A DNA stretch of 64,000 bases from Pseudomonas sp. dw_358 (GCF_018449655.1 NZ_JAAVUX010000004.1:248001-312000), one strand, 5' to 3'; shown: positions 1 to 8,971, numbered from the stretch's first letter. Program-made: numbers and translations. Notes: generated from the letters alone by a model not told the origin.

Positions 1-1840
1 CCTGGAGCAGGCACGCAAATCGGGCCGCATGGCCGTGTCGTCACCCCTGACGCTGATCGGCGTGGAGCCCCAGTACAGCCGTGGCGTGTTGTTGGTGGCG
101 CCGGTGGTCACTGTCGCTTCCGGGGAGTTGAGCGGATTCGTGTCGGCCATCATCAGTATTCGGCAGTTGCTGGCCGATGGCTTGCCGGCGTCCAGCGAAG
201 ACAGCCTGCACGTCGAAATTTCCGATCTGTCCACCGACAGTGACCATGAGGTGCTGTTTCGCTCCGACGACAGCCCGGTGGCCAGTGATCTGAAGGCTAC
301 CCAGATGCTGCATCTGGCGGATCGGACCTATCAACTGGACATCAGCCCCAGCCAGTTCTTTGTCCAGAGCAACCCCGCAGAAGGGCTGGTGCTGCTGTGC
401 GGCCTGGGCGCGCTGTTGAGCCTGCTGCTCAGTGCCATGTTCTACATGCTGGTCAGCCAGCGTCAGCGCGCGCAGCGCCGGGTCGAACAGCGCACCTGGC
501 AGTTGCGGGTCAGCGAGCAGGAGCTGCGGGCGACCCACAACCAATTGCGCAACATCCTCGACGCTGCGACGCAGGTGGCGATCATTGCCACCGACCTGCG
601 CGGAGTCATCACCCTGTTCAATGTCGGGGCGCAAAAGATGCTGGGTTATCGGGCCGAGGACGCCGTCGGCCGCCTGGCCCTGATCGAGCTGCACCTGCCC
701 GAGGAGCTGCTTGCCCGCGCGGCGTCCATCAGCCAGCAGATCGGTCGGGAAGTGCCGCTGGGTCAGGCGATGCTGATCGAGCCCGATGGCTTTGATGATC
801 CCCATGCTCAGGAGTGGACCCTGATACGGCGCAACGGCAGCCATGTCATGGTCAACATGCTGGCCACCACCGTGGTGGATGAACAGGGGCATTCGGTCGG
901 CAACCTGGCGATTTGCATCGATATCACCGAAAGTCGCGAAGTGCTGCGCAAATTGGCGGCCCGCGACCGTTTGCTGGAGAAGCTCAGTGCCGAAGTCCCA
1001 GGGGGCATTTTCCAGTTTCGTCGCGACCCGGGCGGCATACCCAGCTTTGCCTACGTCAGCCAAGGGCTTGGCGAGCTCTATGAGCTGGATTGCGAGCGAC
1101 TGATGGCCGACGGCTGGGCCGCCATGGAGCGCATTCATCCTGATGATCAGGCGCGTATCGAAGCTTCCATACGGGAGTCGGCCGAGGCACTCACGCCGTG
1201 GCGTGAAGAATACCGCGTGGTCCTGCCCAAGCGCGGCGTACGCTGGATTCGCGGTGAATCGACCCCTGAGCCCGAAACGGAGGGTGGAACCCTCTGGCAT
1301 GGCTATCTGAGCGACATCACCGACCTCAAGCAGATCGAGGAAGAGCTGCGCGCGCTGTCGGTGACCGACGTGCTGACCGGGATCTTCAACCGACGCTATT
1401 TTCAACAGCGCCTGCAAAGCGAAATGGATCGATCTCAGCGCGATCACCTGCAGATGTCGCTGATCATGTTGGATATAGATCACTTCAAGCGTATCAATGA
1501 TCAGTTCGGCCACGCCATCGGCGACAAAGCGCTGCAGGCCCTGAGCGAACGCATCGGCCAGCGGGTCAGGCGCACCGATGTGTTCTGTCGCCTGGGGGGC
1601 GAGGAGTTTGTGGTGCTGTGCCCCAACGCCAATGGGCAGCAGGCTTATGCCTTGGCGTGCGAGCTGTGGCAAGCCCTGCGCAGTGCCCCTATCGACGGTG
1701 TCGGGCGGGTCACCGCCAGTTTCGGGGTGGCCAGTTGGCGTCCGGGAGAGGGCGCCGATGCGCTGTTGTTGCGGGCTGACTCAGGCGTCTATGCGGCCAA
1801 GCAGGCCGGGCGTGATCGGGTCGAGCCCGAACTGCCTTGA
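1..1840 (+). CDS. Membrane-bound PAS-GGDEF diguanylate cyclase (5' end outside window)
   Basis: The reading frame is open from base 2 with no stop before it, so the true start lies upstream. The visible 612 or so residues begin inside a periplasmic sensor region that looks like the end of a CHASE domain. A transmembrane segment follows (LCGLGALLSLLLSAMFYML), then a coiled linker, a PAS domain (IIATDLRGVITLFNVGA), a second PAS/PAC region ending in DITDLKQIEEEL, and a C-terminal GGDEF domain. The active-site loop reads RLGGEEF and is intact. RRTD sits five residues before it and fits the RxxD inhibitory I-site, so product feedback is expected. It should make cyclic di-GMP at the inner membrane in response to a periplasmic signal, which is unknown. 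It ends 15 bases from the convergent dacB. Confidence 0.9.
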   Translation, partial: LEQARKSGRMAVSSPLTLIGVEPQYSRGVLLVAPVVTVASGELSGFVSAIISIRQLLADGLPASSEDSLHVEISDLSTDSDHEVLFRSDDSPVASDLKATQMLHLADRTYQLDISPSQFFVQSNPAEGLVLLCGLGALLSLLLSAMFYMLVSQRQRAQRRVEQRTWQLRVSEQELRATHNQLRNILDAATQVAIIATDLRGVITLFNVGAQKMLGYRAEDAVGRLALIELHLPEELLARAASISQQIGREVPLGQAMLIEPDGFDDPHAQEWTLIRRNGSHVMVNMLATTVVDEQGHSVGNLAICIDITESREVLRKLAARDRLLEKLSAEVPGGIFQFRRDPGGIPSFAYVSQGLGELYELDCERLMADGWAAMERIHPDDQARIEASIRESAEALTPWREEYRVVLPKRGVRWIRGESTPEPETEGGTLWHGYLSDITDLKQIEEELRALSVTDVLTGIFNRRYFQQRLQSEMDRSQRDHLQMSLIMLDIDHFKRINDQFGHAIGDKALQALSERIGQRVRRTDVFCRLGGEEFVVLCPNANGQQAYALACELWQALRSAPIDGVGRVTASFGVASWRPGEGADALLLRADSGVYAAKQAGRDRVEPELP

Positions 1841-1855
1841 GTCGGCTTGCCGGTC

Positions 1856-3316
1856 TTACAACCGTGGCGAAGAATCGACCACCCGCGGTTGCGGATACAA
1901 GCTCATCAACACCTGATCGAGCACCGAAGAAGCGCCCCAGGGTTTGGGGTCGTTGAGAATCGCCACCACGGCCCAGGTATTGCCGTTGCTGTCGCGGCTG
2001 AACCCGGCAATGGCGCGCACGGTGTTGAGGGTGCCGGTCTTGACGTGACCCTCGCCGGCCATGGCGGTGTTTTTCAGGCGTTTGCGCATGGTGCCGTCGG
2101 TGCCGACAATCGGCAGGGAGCTCATGAACTCGGCCTGGTACGGGCTCTTCCAGGCGGCTTGCAGCAAACCGGCCATTTCCCGCGCGCTGACTCGCTCGCC
2201 GCGAGACAGTCCGGAGCCGTTTTCCAGCACCAGGTGGGACGAGCTGATACCTTTTTGCGCCATCCACTGGCGAATCACCCGTTGCGCAGCCTTGGCGTCG
2301 TCGGTATCGACGTCGGTGCGGAATTTTTCGCCGAGGCTGAGGAACAGCTGCTGGGCCATGGTGTTGTTACTGTATTTGTTGATGTCGCGGATGATTTCCG
2401 CAAGGTCCGGCGAGAACGCGCGGGCCAGCAGGCGTGCGTCAGCGGGCACGGTGGCCAGCCGATCGGCGCCTTCGATGCTACCGCCCAGTTCGCTCCAGAT
2501 GGCGCGCACGGCGCCTGCGGCGTAGGCCGGATGATCGAGCAGGGAGAGGTAGGTCTGCGAGCTGCAGCCTTCGCCCAGCTCGCCGCTGACCACGACACTG
2601 ACGCTGCCGTCAGGCTGGGTCACCGGGTTGTAGTGAACGTCCCCCGAGCAGTCCTTGCTCGCCAAGGGCTTGACCTGGTTGTCGACGTGAATGGTCGCGA
2701 TCGGCGGCTCGACCGCCACCAGGACCTTGCCCGAGTCGTTGCGAGCGACGAAGCGCAGGGCCTTGAGGTTGATCATCAGCGAGTCGGGGCGAACCAGGAA
2801 GGGAGCGTTGTCGTCGCCACCGTCATCGTTGAATTCCGGCAGCACGGGCAAGACGAAGTAGCTGCGGTCCAGCACCAGATCGCCGGTGACCTGAGTCACG
2901 CCGTTGGCCCGCAGGTCACGCAACAGCAGCCAGAGTTTTTCCATGTTCAGCTTGGGATCGCCGCCGCCCTTGAGGTACAGGTTGCCGTGCAGGATGCCGT
3001 CGCTCAGGGTGCCATCGGTGTAGAACTCGGTTTTCCACTGGTAGTTGGGGCCGAGCAGCTCCAGCGACGAAAAGGTGGTCACCAGCTTCATGGTCGAGGC
3101 CGGGTTGACCGACACATCGGCGTTGAAGACCGTGGGCGTGCCGGGACCGGTCAGCGGCAGCATGACCAGGGACAGGGCGTTGTCCTCCAGTTTGCTGGCC
3201 CTGAGGGCCTCCTGGACTTTAGGGGGCAGCGAGGTATTGATCGGAGCGGCGGCCAGAGGCAGTGCCAATGGCAGGAAAACGGCGGCCAGGACGAGGGAGC
3301 GTAACGATTTGATCAT
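1856..3316 (-). CDS. dacB: D-alanyl-D-alanine carboxypeptidase/endopeptidase, PBP4 type
   Basis: The 486-residue protein opens with a signal peptide (about residues 1-24, cleavage near PLAAAP) and is periplasmic. The three penicillin-binding motifs are present: SxxK as STMK at residues 74-77, SxN as SNN in NKYSNNTMAQQ, and KTG in HVKTGTLN. The spacing fits class C (PBP4/DacB) peptidoglycan DD-carboxypeptidase/endopeptidases, which trim pentapeptides and cut cross-links; in Pseudomonas, loss of PBP4 is linked to AmpC induction. From memory, dacB, YggL gene, RocA-type regulator and dgt are also neighbours in P. aeruginosa (around PA3047-PA3043), which supports the call. Confidence 0.95.
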   Translation of the reverse strand: MIKSLRSLVLAAVFLPLALPLAAAPINTSLPPKVQEALRASKLEDNALSLVMLPLTGPGTPTVFNADVSVNPASTMKLVTTFSSLELLGPNYQWKTEFYTDGTLSDGILHGNLYLKGGGDPKLNMEKLWLLLRDLRANGVTQVTGDLVLDRSYFVLPVLPEFNDDGGDDNAPFLVRPDSLMINLKALRFVARNDSGKVLVAVEPPIATIHVDNQVKPLASKDCSGDVHYNPVTQPDGSVSVVVSGELGEGCSSQTYLSLLDHPAYAAGAVRAIWSELGGSIEGADRLATVPADARLLARAFSPDLAEIIRDINKYSNNTMAQQLFLSLGEKFRTDVDTDDAKAAQRVIRQWMAQKGISSSHLVLENGSGLSRGERVSAREMAGLLQAAWKSPYQAEFMSSLPIVGTDGTMRKRLKNTAMAGEGHVKTGTLNTVRAIAGFSRDSNGNTWAVVAILNDPKPWGASSVLDQVLMSLYPQPRVVDSSPRL

Positions 3317-3530
3317 CTACGGTAAGGCCCAATGAAAAAGGGTAAAAAGACCGGGGCGCAGAAAGGTGAAGCCCCTGGTGAATTCGAAGTGACGGCATTA
3401 TGCCCCAAGGCGCTGGAGGGTGGGACCAATGGGCGAACGAATTCGAGACTTTTCACAGAGCATCCATCGCGGGCATTTATTGGCCATAACTGGTAAAGTG
3501 CCGCGCGTTATTACTCAAGAGGATTGTTTC

Positions 3531-3875
3531 ATGGCCACTAACCGCTCCCGTCGTCTGCGCAAAAAGCTGTGCGTCGACGAATTCCAGGAATTGGGTTTCG
3601 AACTGAACCTGGATTTCAAGGAAGATCTGGCTGACGATGCGATCGATGCATTCCTCGATGACTTCCTGACCGAAGCCATGGAAGCCAACGGCCTGGACTA
3701 CGTAGGCGGCGACGACTTCGGTCTGGTTTGCCTCGAGAAGCGTGGCTCGGTCAGCGAAGCCCAGCGCGCCACCGTAGAAGCCTGGCTCAAGGCGCGCCCG
3801 GAGCTGACCAAGGTTGAAGTCAGCCCCCTGCTCGATGCCTGGTACCCGGAAAAGCCGGTCAACCCGGCGGCCTGA
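3531..3875 (+). CDS. YggL-family 50S ribosome-binding protein
   Basis: I chose the ATG at 3531 because AAGAGGA lies just upstream; the longer open frame from 3420 has no ribosome binding site and adds sequence unlike the family. The 114-residue protein starts MATNRSRRLRKKLCVDEF, then is acidic (FELNLDFKEDLADDAIDAF), and matches DUF469/YggL proteins, reported to bind the 50S subunit. It is transcribed divergently from dacB and is followed at once by a strong hairpin terminator, so it is probably monocistronic. The exact role in ribosome biology is not shown by the sequence. Confidence 0.88.
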   Translation: MATNRSRRLRKKLCVDEFQELGFELNLDFKEDLADDAIDAFLDDFLTEAMEANGLDYVGGDDFGLVCLEKRGSVSEAQRATVEAWLKARPELTKVEVSPLLDAWYPEKPVNPAA

Positions 3876-3885
3876 GTGTCGTGAT

Positions 3886-3916
3886 GAAAAAACCGCCTGA
3901 TTGGGCGGTTTTTTTT
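3886..3916. terminator. Bidirectional rho-independent terminator after the YggL gene
   Basis: ACCGCC at 3892-3897 pairs with GGCGGT at 3904-3909 around a 6-base loop. A run of A precedes the stem and a long run of T follows it, so it can end transcription from both the YggL gene and the convergent receiver-Hpt gene. Confidence 0.9.
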
Positions 3917-3926
3917 TGCTTTGGCG

Positions 3927-4670
3927 TCAGCGCAGCAGGCTTTCCAGTACCTGTTCCAGCATCTGCATCCGCATCAGCAGGGCCTGACGATACGGCTCCA
4001 ACTCTTGTGGACGAGCACGGCGCGCCTCGGCTTCCAGCGCTTCGCAGGCCCATGTGACTTCCTGCGCGCCCACCACCCGGGCCGCCCCGAGAATGTGATG
4101 GGCCAGGGTGAGCAGCGGCGCTCGCGGCTCGCCTTCCAGCGCCTGCAACGCCGTGCGGTCGTTGCGGCAGCTGTGCAAGACCTCGCGCACCAGCTGCTCC
4201 ATAAGCTGCGGGTTGCCCCCGGTCAAGCTGAGCAGCGCCGAGCGGTCGAGGGTGAAGGGGCCGGCGTTGCATACTCGTCCCAGGCGCTCGGCCAGAGCCG
4301 GCAGGTCAATGGGTTTGAGCAGGCAGTCGTTCATCCCGGCCTGTTGACAACGCTCGTGCTCCTCGGCGCCGGCCTTGGCCGTGTAGCCAAGCATCAGGCA
4401 GGGCTCGCGTCCGCCCCGTGCCTCTTGCTGGCGAATGAGGCGGCACAACTGATAACCGTCCATGCCCGGCATGTTGAGGTCGACAATCATCACGTCCCCC
4501 GGCTGCGCCGACCAGCCTTGCAATGCGCTGGCGCCGCTGGCGGCAACTGTGGCGATATGGCCCAGCAGTCGAAGTTGTTCCGCCAGCACCAACCGATTGG
4601 TGGGGTGGTCATCCACCACCCAGATTGTCAGCGGCAAAACCGCGTTCATGGGGCTGTCATACCAACTCAT
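3927..4670 (-). CDS. Orphan receiver-Hpt phosphorelay protein
   Basis: The 247 residues hold two phosphorelay modules and no kinase or output domain. The receiver (about residues 14-130) has the acidic pair VVDDH, the phospho-acceptor D64 in MIVDLNMPGMDG and the lysine in LLKPID. The Hpt domain (about 140-247) has AHHILGAA, with H191 the likely phospho-histidine; the usual lysine of the AHxLKG motif is leucine. This matches the C-terminal portion of RocS/EvgS-type hybrid kinases without the sensor and kinase parts. The ATG at 4670 overlaps the upstream regulator's end by 14 bases; a second ATG at 4649 (residue 8) is an equally possible start. It should pass phosphate between an unlinked kinase and the adjacent NarL-type regulator. 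Confidence 0.85.
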   Translation of the reverse strand: MSWYDSPMNAVLPLTIWVVDDHPTNRLVLAEQLRLLGHIATVAASGASALQGWSAQPGDVMIVDLNMPGMDGYQLCRLIRQQEARGGREPCLMLGYTAKAGAEEHERCQQAGMNDCLLKPIDLPALAERLGRVCNAGPFTLDRSALLSLTGGNPQLMEQLVREVLHSCRNDRTALQALEGEPRAPLLTLAHHILGAARVVGAQEVTWACEALEAEARRARPQELEPYRQALLMRMQMLEQVLESLLR

Positions 4671-5283
4671 GACGCTTGGCCATCTCGATCAACTCCACCA
4701 GTGAGTTCACTTTGAGTTTGTGCATCAAACGTTTCTTGTAAGTGCTGACGGTCTTGTTGCTGAGAAACATGCCGTTGGCAATTTCCTTGTTGGTACGGCC
4801 TTGGGCATAGAGTTGCAACACCATGAGTTCGCGGTCGTTGACCAGGCGGAAGCGTTCTATTTCGGCGACTTCATCGGGCGTGCCACGGGGCGGCGAAAGT
4901 GCCTCGCTGGGAAAATAGTTATAGCCGGAGAGCACCGCACGGATAGCACTGAGCAACTCGCTCAGGTGTTCGCGTTTGCACACATACCCCGCTGCGCCGG
5001 ATTGCATGCAACGGATGGCGAACAGCCGAGGCGCCTGGGCCGTCAAGACCAACACCTTGATGGGGGTGCGCATGGAGTGGAAGCGTGTCATGCATTCCAG
5101 GCCGTCGAGCTTGGGAATGCTGATGTCCAGGATGATCAAGTCAGGCACTTGTTCCCGGATGATTTGCATGGCGTCGGCGCCATTGTCCGATTCGCCGATG
5201 ACGTTGTAGCCTTCGTTTTCCAGAATCATGCGCACCCCCAGGCGAATAACGGGATGGTCATCGACGATGAGGATGGAGTGCAT
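4657..5283 (-). CDS. NarL/LuxR-type response regulator, RocA/EvgA-like
   Basis: The 208-residue protein has an N-terminal receiver (ILIVDDHPVIRLGVRMIL; acceptor D53 in IILDISIPKLDG) and a C-terminal LuxR helix-turn-helix (LYAQGRTNKEIANGMFLSNKTVSTYKKRLM broken across the DNA-binding helices; key residues GRTNKEIA and KTVSTYK). Its position beside dacB, the YggL gene and dgt is that of rocA2 in P. aeruginosa as I remember it, but the cognate membrane kinase is missing and only the receiver-Hpt protein follows. Expected role: transcription factor fed by a His-Asp-His-Asp relay. A palindrome about 92 bases upstream could be its own operator. Confidence 0.88.
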   Translation of the reverse strand: MHSILIVDDHPVIRLGVRMILENEGYNVIGESDNGADAMQIIREQVPDLIILDISIPKLDGLECMTRFHSMRTPIKVLVLTAQAPRLFAIRCMQSGAAGYVCKREHLSELLSAIRAVLSGYNYFPSEALSPPRGTPDEVAEIERFRLVNDRELMVLQLYAQGRTNKEIANGMFLSNKTVSTYKKRLMHKLKVNSLVELIEMAKRHELV

Positions 5284-5374
5284 GTCGGGTGTTTCCTTAG
5301 GGGCGGCAGAAGCAGCAGCACCTTAGCCCAGTTGCTGCACTTAGCCTATATGGCACTTGGGCAGAAGCGCTATA

Positions 5375-5388
5375 TAGGATAATTCCTA
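5375..5388. promoter_or_regulatory. Candidate operator palindrome upstream of the RocA-like regulator
   Basis: TAGGATAATTCCTA is a perfect TAGGA/TCCTA inverted repeat with a 4-base centre. It lies within a larger set of arms (CCTATAT at 5345-5351 and ATATAGG at 5372-5378). The shape recalls BvgA/EvgA/RcsB-type half-sites, which suits autoregulation by the NarL-type regulator whose start is at 5283. This is inference from shape and place. Confidence 0.4.
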
Positions 5389-5527
5389 CAGATAAAATCC
5401 TTGCGCCGCACAAGGTTTAGAATCTTATAAAACTGTCAACGGGTTCAGGGCCAGAAAGTTGTTTCAATATCTTTCTCGCTAGTGAGCCGCTCACGGGGGG
5501 GCGAGCCTTCGACACCCTTTGGCGTAG

Positions 5528-6859
5528 TCAGGAAGGCTTGCCGCGCCCGGTCATTTCACCGGCCATTTCACTGGCATAGCCGTCGGTCATGCCGGCAATG
5601 AAATCGATCATGCGCATGAACGACTCATGCAACGGCGCGTGCGGCTTGGGCGCGTGGTTGCCCAGCAGGTCGAGAATGCGCCGATGCTTGAAGGACGGGA
5701 TACGGCCGCCGTGCTGTTCAAGCGCCGCACTGCAGAAGGCATTGAGCAACACTTCGAGGGTGGTGTAGGCGCCGATTTCGTGCAGGGTCTTGCGCTTGTC
5801 CTGGAAAATCTTCTTGCGCGCCATGTCCTTGGCATCCAGCACGCAGCGTTTGGCCGGACCGTGCATGTGTTCCACCAGGTCTCCCTCGAGGTTGCCGGCC
5901 AGCAGCGTCGTTTGCTGTTCGACGAAGGCCCGCGCGGCGGCGTTGGTCAGGTGTTCGATGGCCTTGCCGCGAAGAATCGCCAGCTTGCGGCGCTGAGAGT
6001 CGGCGGGGCCCAGTTGTCGATAGGTTTCCGGTAGGTCATCGCCCACCAGGCTCAGCAGCAGGGCCTCGACTTCGGCGTATTGCAGCAGGCCCATTTCCAG
6101 GCCGTCTTCAAGGTCGATCAAGGCGTAGCAGATGTCATCGGCGGCCTCCATCAGGTACACCAGCGGGTGGCGTGCCCAGCGCTCATCCTCGATCTGCGGC
6201 AGACCCAGCTTGTGGGCGATCTGTTCGAGCAGCGGCAGTTCGCTCTGGTAGCAGCCGAACTTGTGCTTCTTGTACCCGAGCGAGTCGGCGTGCTTCGCTG
6301 TCCAGGGGTATTTGAGGTAAGTGCCCAGAGTGGCATAGGTCAATCGTGTACCACCGTCGAACTGGTGATATTCGAGCTGGGTGAGCACGCGAAAGCCTTG
6401 GGCATTGCCTTCGAAGTTGAGAAAGTCCAGTTGTTCGGTCGCACTCATGCCAGCCAGCCAGCCGCGGTCGGCGGCCTGTACGAACCAGTGGCGAATGGCG
6501 TCTTCACCGGAGTGGCCGAAGGGCGGGTTGCCGATGTCGTGGGCCAGACATGCCGACTGTACGACCATGCCCAGGTCGCCGGGCTCGCACCAGTCGGGAA
6601 GCTGGTCGCGCAGGGTTTCGCCCACGCGCATGCCGAGGGATCGGCCCACGCAGCTGACCTCCAGTGAGTGGGTCAAGCGCGTATGGATATGATCATTGCT
6701 GTACACCGGATGCACCTGGGTCTTGCGCCCCAGGCGGCGAAATGCGCCGGAGAAGATGATCCGGTCATGATCCTTGTGGAACGGGCTGCGCCCCAATTCT
6801 TCGGGGCTGTGCAAAGGTTTGCCAAGTCGCTCGCGGTTGAGCAGGGTGTGCCAATCCAA
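5528..6859 (-). CDS. dgt: Deoxyguanosinetriphosphate triphosphohydrolase-like protein
   Basis: The 443-residue HD-domain protein starts [13 protein letters not shown] and shows RRLGRKTQV, the HD-domain metal ligands (THSLEV, then [18 protein letters not shown]) and the long helical C-terminus of the dGTPase family. It would cleave dGTP (or other dNTPs) to the nucleoside and tripolyphosphate in the cytoplasm. Members of this length in Pseudomonas are usually annotated as dGTPase-like, and real substrate choice varies. It is 57 bases downstream of the EAL gene on the same strand, so the two may be co-transcribed. Confidence 0.93.
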   Translation of the reverse strand: MDWHTLLNRERLGKPLHSPEELGRSPFHKDHDRIIFSGAFRRLGRKTQVHPVYSNDHIHTRLTHSLEVSCVGRSLGMRVGETLRDQLPDWCEPGDLGMVVQSACLAHDIGNPPFGHSGEDAIRHWFVQAADRGWLAGMSATEQLDFLNFEGNAQGFRVLTQLEYHQFDGGTRLTYATLGTYLKYPWTAKHADSLGYKKHKFGCYQSELPLLEQIAHKLGLPQIEDERWARHPLVYLMEAADDICYALIDLEDGLEMGLLQYAEVEALLLSLVGDDLPETYRQLGPADSQRRKLAILRGKAIEHLTNAAARAFVEQQTTLLAGNLEGDLVEHMHGPAKRCVLDAKDMARKKIFQDKRKTLHEIGAYTTLEVLLNAFCSAALEQHGGRIPSFKHRRILDLLGNHAPKPHAPLHESFMRMIDFIAGMTDGYASEMAGEMTGRGKPS

Positions 6860-6916
6860 GGCGAATCTCCATGTGGGGAAGGGGGCGGGCCCGTTTCACC
6901 TATTGTGGCAGATGCG

Positions 6917-8080
6917 CTAAAGGACTGCGGCATCGATATCGATCAGTAACAGCCGCTGCCCATTGTCGAAGAACTGACCCGCCGTGAGACAGTACTGGTT
7001 GCTGGTGGCATCCCGATACGTGTTGGACAAGGTCAGGCGTCGCTCGTCCCAGCCTTCGGCCAGCAGATGATAGAAATAGGGACGCCATGACCAGTTATGC
7101 CCCAGGTAGCTGGCATCGGCCTGCCAAGCCTGGTCGCGCCATTCCAGGTTGGGGGTCAGCTGGGTGCCGTGGCGGTCGCACTGATAAAAGCGCAGGATCC
7201 ACGGCCATTCGCCCAGCTGCGGCAGGTGCTCGATGGGCGCCTGGGCCAGGGCCCAGGGTTGCAGCACGCTCATCAATTGAATCAGTTGCTGACGCAACGC
7301 CATCAGGCGCGCGCGCTCATCGAGTTTTTTCTGTACGTAGCGCTCGCGCAGCCGGGCGAAACGTTCGACGAAGGCATCGGCGGCAAAGAAGTTCAGCTCG
7401 GCGCGAGCGAACAGGTAGCCTTGAACGTAACGGGCGCCGCACTCCAGGGCAAAGTTCAGCTCGGCCTCGGTCTCCACGCCCTCGGCGATGATCCAGCAGC
7501 CGGTCTTTTCGGCCATTTGCGCCAGCGCCTTGACCACCTCGCTGCTGGGGCCACCGCGGGCGGCGGCCTGGAACAGGCGCATGTCGAGTTTGAGAATGTC
7601 CGGCTGCAGTGCCAGGACCCGATCCAGCTGCGAATAGCCGGCACCGAAGTCGTCAATGGCGATCCTTGCCCCGGCTTCACGGTAGCGGCTGACCACGGCA
7701 GCCAGACGCTGGATATCACCCCCCAGCTCGGTAATCTCGAAGACCACGCGTTCGGGGGCGACTTGGTGCTGGCTCAGTTGCTTGAGGCTAGGCAGTGGTT
7801 GGCCGGGCCGCAGGCGGTTGATCCAGCGGGGGGATATGTTAATGCTCAAGAACCAGTCCCCGGGCGCTTCGTGCAAGCGGCTGAGGGCGTCGTCGCGGAT
7901 CTGCCGGTCGAGTTTGCGCAGTGCGCCCATGGGCGAGCGGGGGTCGCTGAACAGCGGGCCCACCGTGGACAGATTGCCATTGGCATCGCGCAAGCGACCC
8001 AGGGCTTCAACGCCGGCGATCAGGCCGGTAGCGGTATCAATGAACGGCTGAAAGCAAGCGAGCGGTTGCCCCTCGATCAC
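6917..8080 (-). CDS. EAL-domain cyclic-di-GMP phosphodiesterase with C-terminal sensor domain
   Basis: The 387-residue protein begins directly with the EAL domain (about 1-245). The EALGRL signature, SINIS, FEITE, DDFGAGYS, LKLD, AEGVE and VQGYLF motifs are all present, so the catalytic set looks complete and the enzyme should open cyclic di-GMP to pGpG. After a helical linker (about 245-290) comes a C-terminal module rich in aromatic residues (FYQCDRHGTQ through LLLIDIDAAVL) that resembles the PAS-like YkuI C-terminal domain. No transmembrane segment is visible, so it is likely cytosolic. It precedes dgt on the same strand. Confidence 0.9.
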   Translation of the reverse strand: MIEGQPLACFQPFIDTATGLIAGVEALGRLRDANGNLSTVGPLFSDPRSPMGALRKLDRQIRDDALSRLHEAPGDWFLSINISPRWINRLRPGQPLPSLKQLSQHQVAPERVVFEITELGGDIQRLAAVVSRYREAGARIAIDDFGAGYSQLDRVLALQPDILKLDMRLFQAAARGGPSSEVVKALAQMAEKTGCWIIAEGVETEAELNFALECGARYVQGYLFARAELNFFAADAFVERFARLRERYVQKKLDERARLMALRQQLIQLMSVLQPWALAQAPIEHLPQLGEWPWILRFYQCDRHGTQLTPNLEWRDQAWQADASYLGHNWSWRPYFYHLLAEGWDERRLTLSNTYRDATSNQYCLTAGQFFDNGQRLLLIDIDAAVL

Positions 8081-8120
8081 GGTGATTCCTTATTGGATGG
8101 TGACTGCGCAACCTAATAAG

Positions 8121-8156
8121 CACAGAGCCATCGCCCATCTGGGCAGTGGCTCTGTG
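8121..8156. terminator. Long perfect hairpin between the YqjDE-like cassette and the EAL gene
   Basis: CACAGAGCCA (8121-8130) pairs perfectly with TGGCTCTGTG (8147-8156), with an inner GCCC/GGGC pair. There is no real T-tract on either strand, only CTTATT on the minus strand. It follows the three-gene minus-strand cassette, so it is probably its terminator or a processing/stability hairpin. Confidence 0.6.
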
Positions 8157-8197
8157 AGAGTGCACCGCAGCTTGCAAGAATGCAGCCAGATGAAAGC

Positions 8198-8584
8198 CTA
8201 AGGCTCTCGGGAATTGAGGCGCAGGGCCATTCGAATCAACGGCATAAGGGTGGTGGTCAAGCGAATCGCTCGGGTCAATCCGCCCGGTTTGTGCACCGCG
8301 GCTGCCGCCGCCGCAGCGGCCACGGCCGGTGCCGCCGGGGCACGGGCACGCCGACCTGTGATGAACCCCAACAAGGCCACGCCGGCAATGCCCCACAGCG
8401 GTGCGTGCTTGATACCCAGGCCCGAGGTTACCCCCTTGCCCATGCCTTTGATACGCGCCATGGGGCTGACGATCTGCCGGGCGTCGCGGCGGATTTCCTG
8501 GCGGTGCATCTCCATGCGCAAACACACCAGCGTCTTGCGCATTTCCCGTCGGGACGTTTTGGTCGGCGCTTGGGCTTGGCTCAT
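8198..8584 (-). CDS. Small alanine-rich membrane-associated protein, third gene of a YqjD/YqjE-like cassette
   Basis: I do not recognise a named family for this 128-residue protein. It is strongly basic in the first half (TSRREMRKTLVC, RQEIRRDARQ), has a short hydrophobic stretch (WGIAGVALLGFITG) and an alanine run (APAVAAAAAAAAV), and ends basic. Its ATG overlaps the stop of the preceding gene as ATGA (8581-8584), so translation is coupled. In Escherichia coli, yqjK holds the same place after yqjD and yqjE, so an equivalent role is possible, but that rests on position only. Confidence 0.75.
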   Translation of the reverse strand: MSQAQAPTKTSRREMRKTLVCLRMEMHRQEIRRDARQIVSPMARIKGMGKGVTSGLGIKHAPLWGIAGVALLGFITGRRARAPAAPAVAAAAAAAAVHKPGGLTRAIRLTTTLMPLIRMALRLNSREP

Positions 8585-8970
8585 GGCAGCAATCGCTCAC
8601 GGTCATTGGCCAGTTCATGCAGCGTGCCGCTGAATGGCGAGGATTCGTCGAAGATGGCAGCCTTCAGGCGCAGGCCACAAAAAATGCCTGCCAGTACATA
8701 AAAGATGCACAAGCCAAGCATGCCGGTCATGCGATAACTGTCCCAGAGCAGGATCAGCACCAGCCCCGACAGCGCCACCAGAGCCAGCAGCGCGAACACC
8801 AGTGCCAGCCCGGCAAACAGCAGCAGGCTCACGGTGCGCGCTTTCTGCTCTTGCAGCTCGATGCCGAACAGCTCGACATGACCATGCAGCAGCCCCAGTA
8901 CAGCCGCGCCGAGGCGGCGGCTGGCCGAACCCGCTGTGTTGTCCGGAATTTCGGAGTCAGGTGCGGACAT
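8581..8970 (-). CDS. Phage-holin-family (YqjE-like, DUF1469) inner membrane protein
   Basis: I set the start at 8970 (MSAPDSEIPDNTAG); the longer open frame to 9105 overlaps the upstream gene and has no support. The 129-residue protein has two close transmembrane helices (LLLFAGLALVFALLALVAL and LGLCIFYVLAGIFCGLRL) between charged ends, as in YqjE/Holin-3 family proteins. The start is one base after the stop of the DUF883 gene, and the end overlaps the next gene by four bases: a tight three-gene operon. Function is unknown; the family is tied to stationary phase and the envelope in enterics. Confidence 0.85.
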   Translation of the reverse strand: MSAPDSEIPDNTAGSASRRLGAAVLGLLHGHVELFGIELQEQKARTVSLLLFAGLALVFALLALVALSGLVLILLWDSYRMTGMLGLCIFYVLAGIFCGLRLKAAIFDESSPFSGTLHELANDRERLLP

Positions 8971-8971
8971 G

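Noticed and set aside
5351..5370. Sigma-54 promoter starting TGGCAC
   Set aside because: The -24 half is good, but no GC follows at the required ten-base distance.
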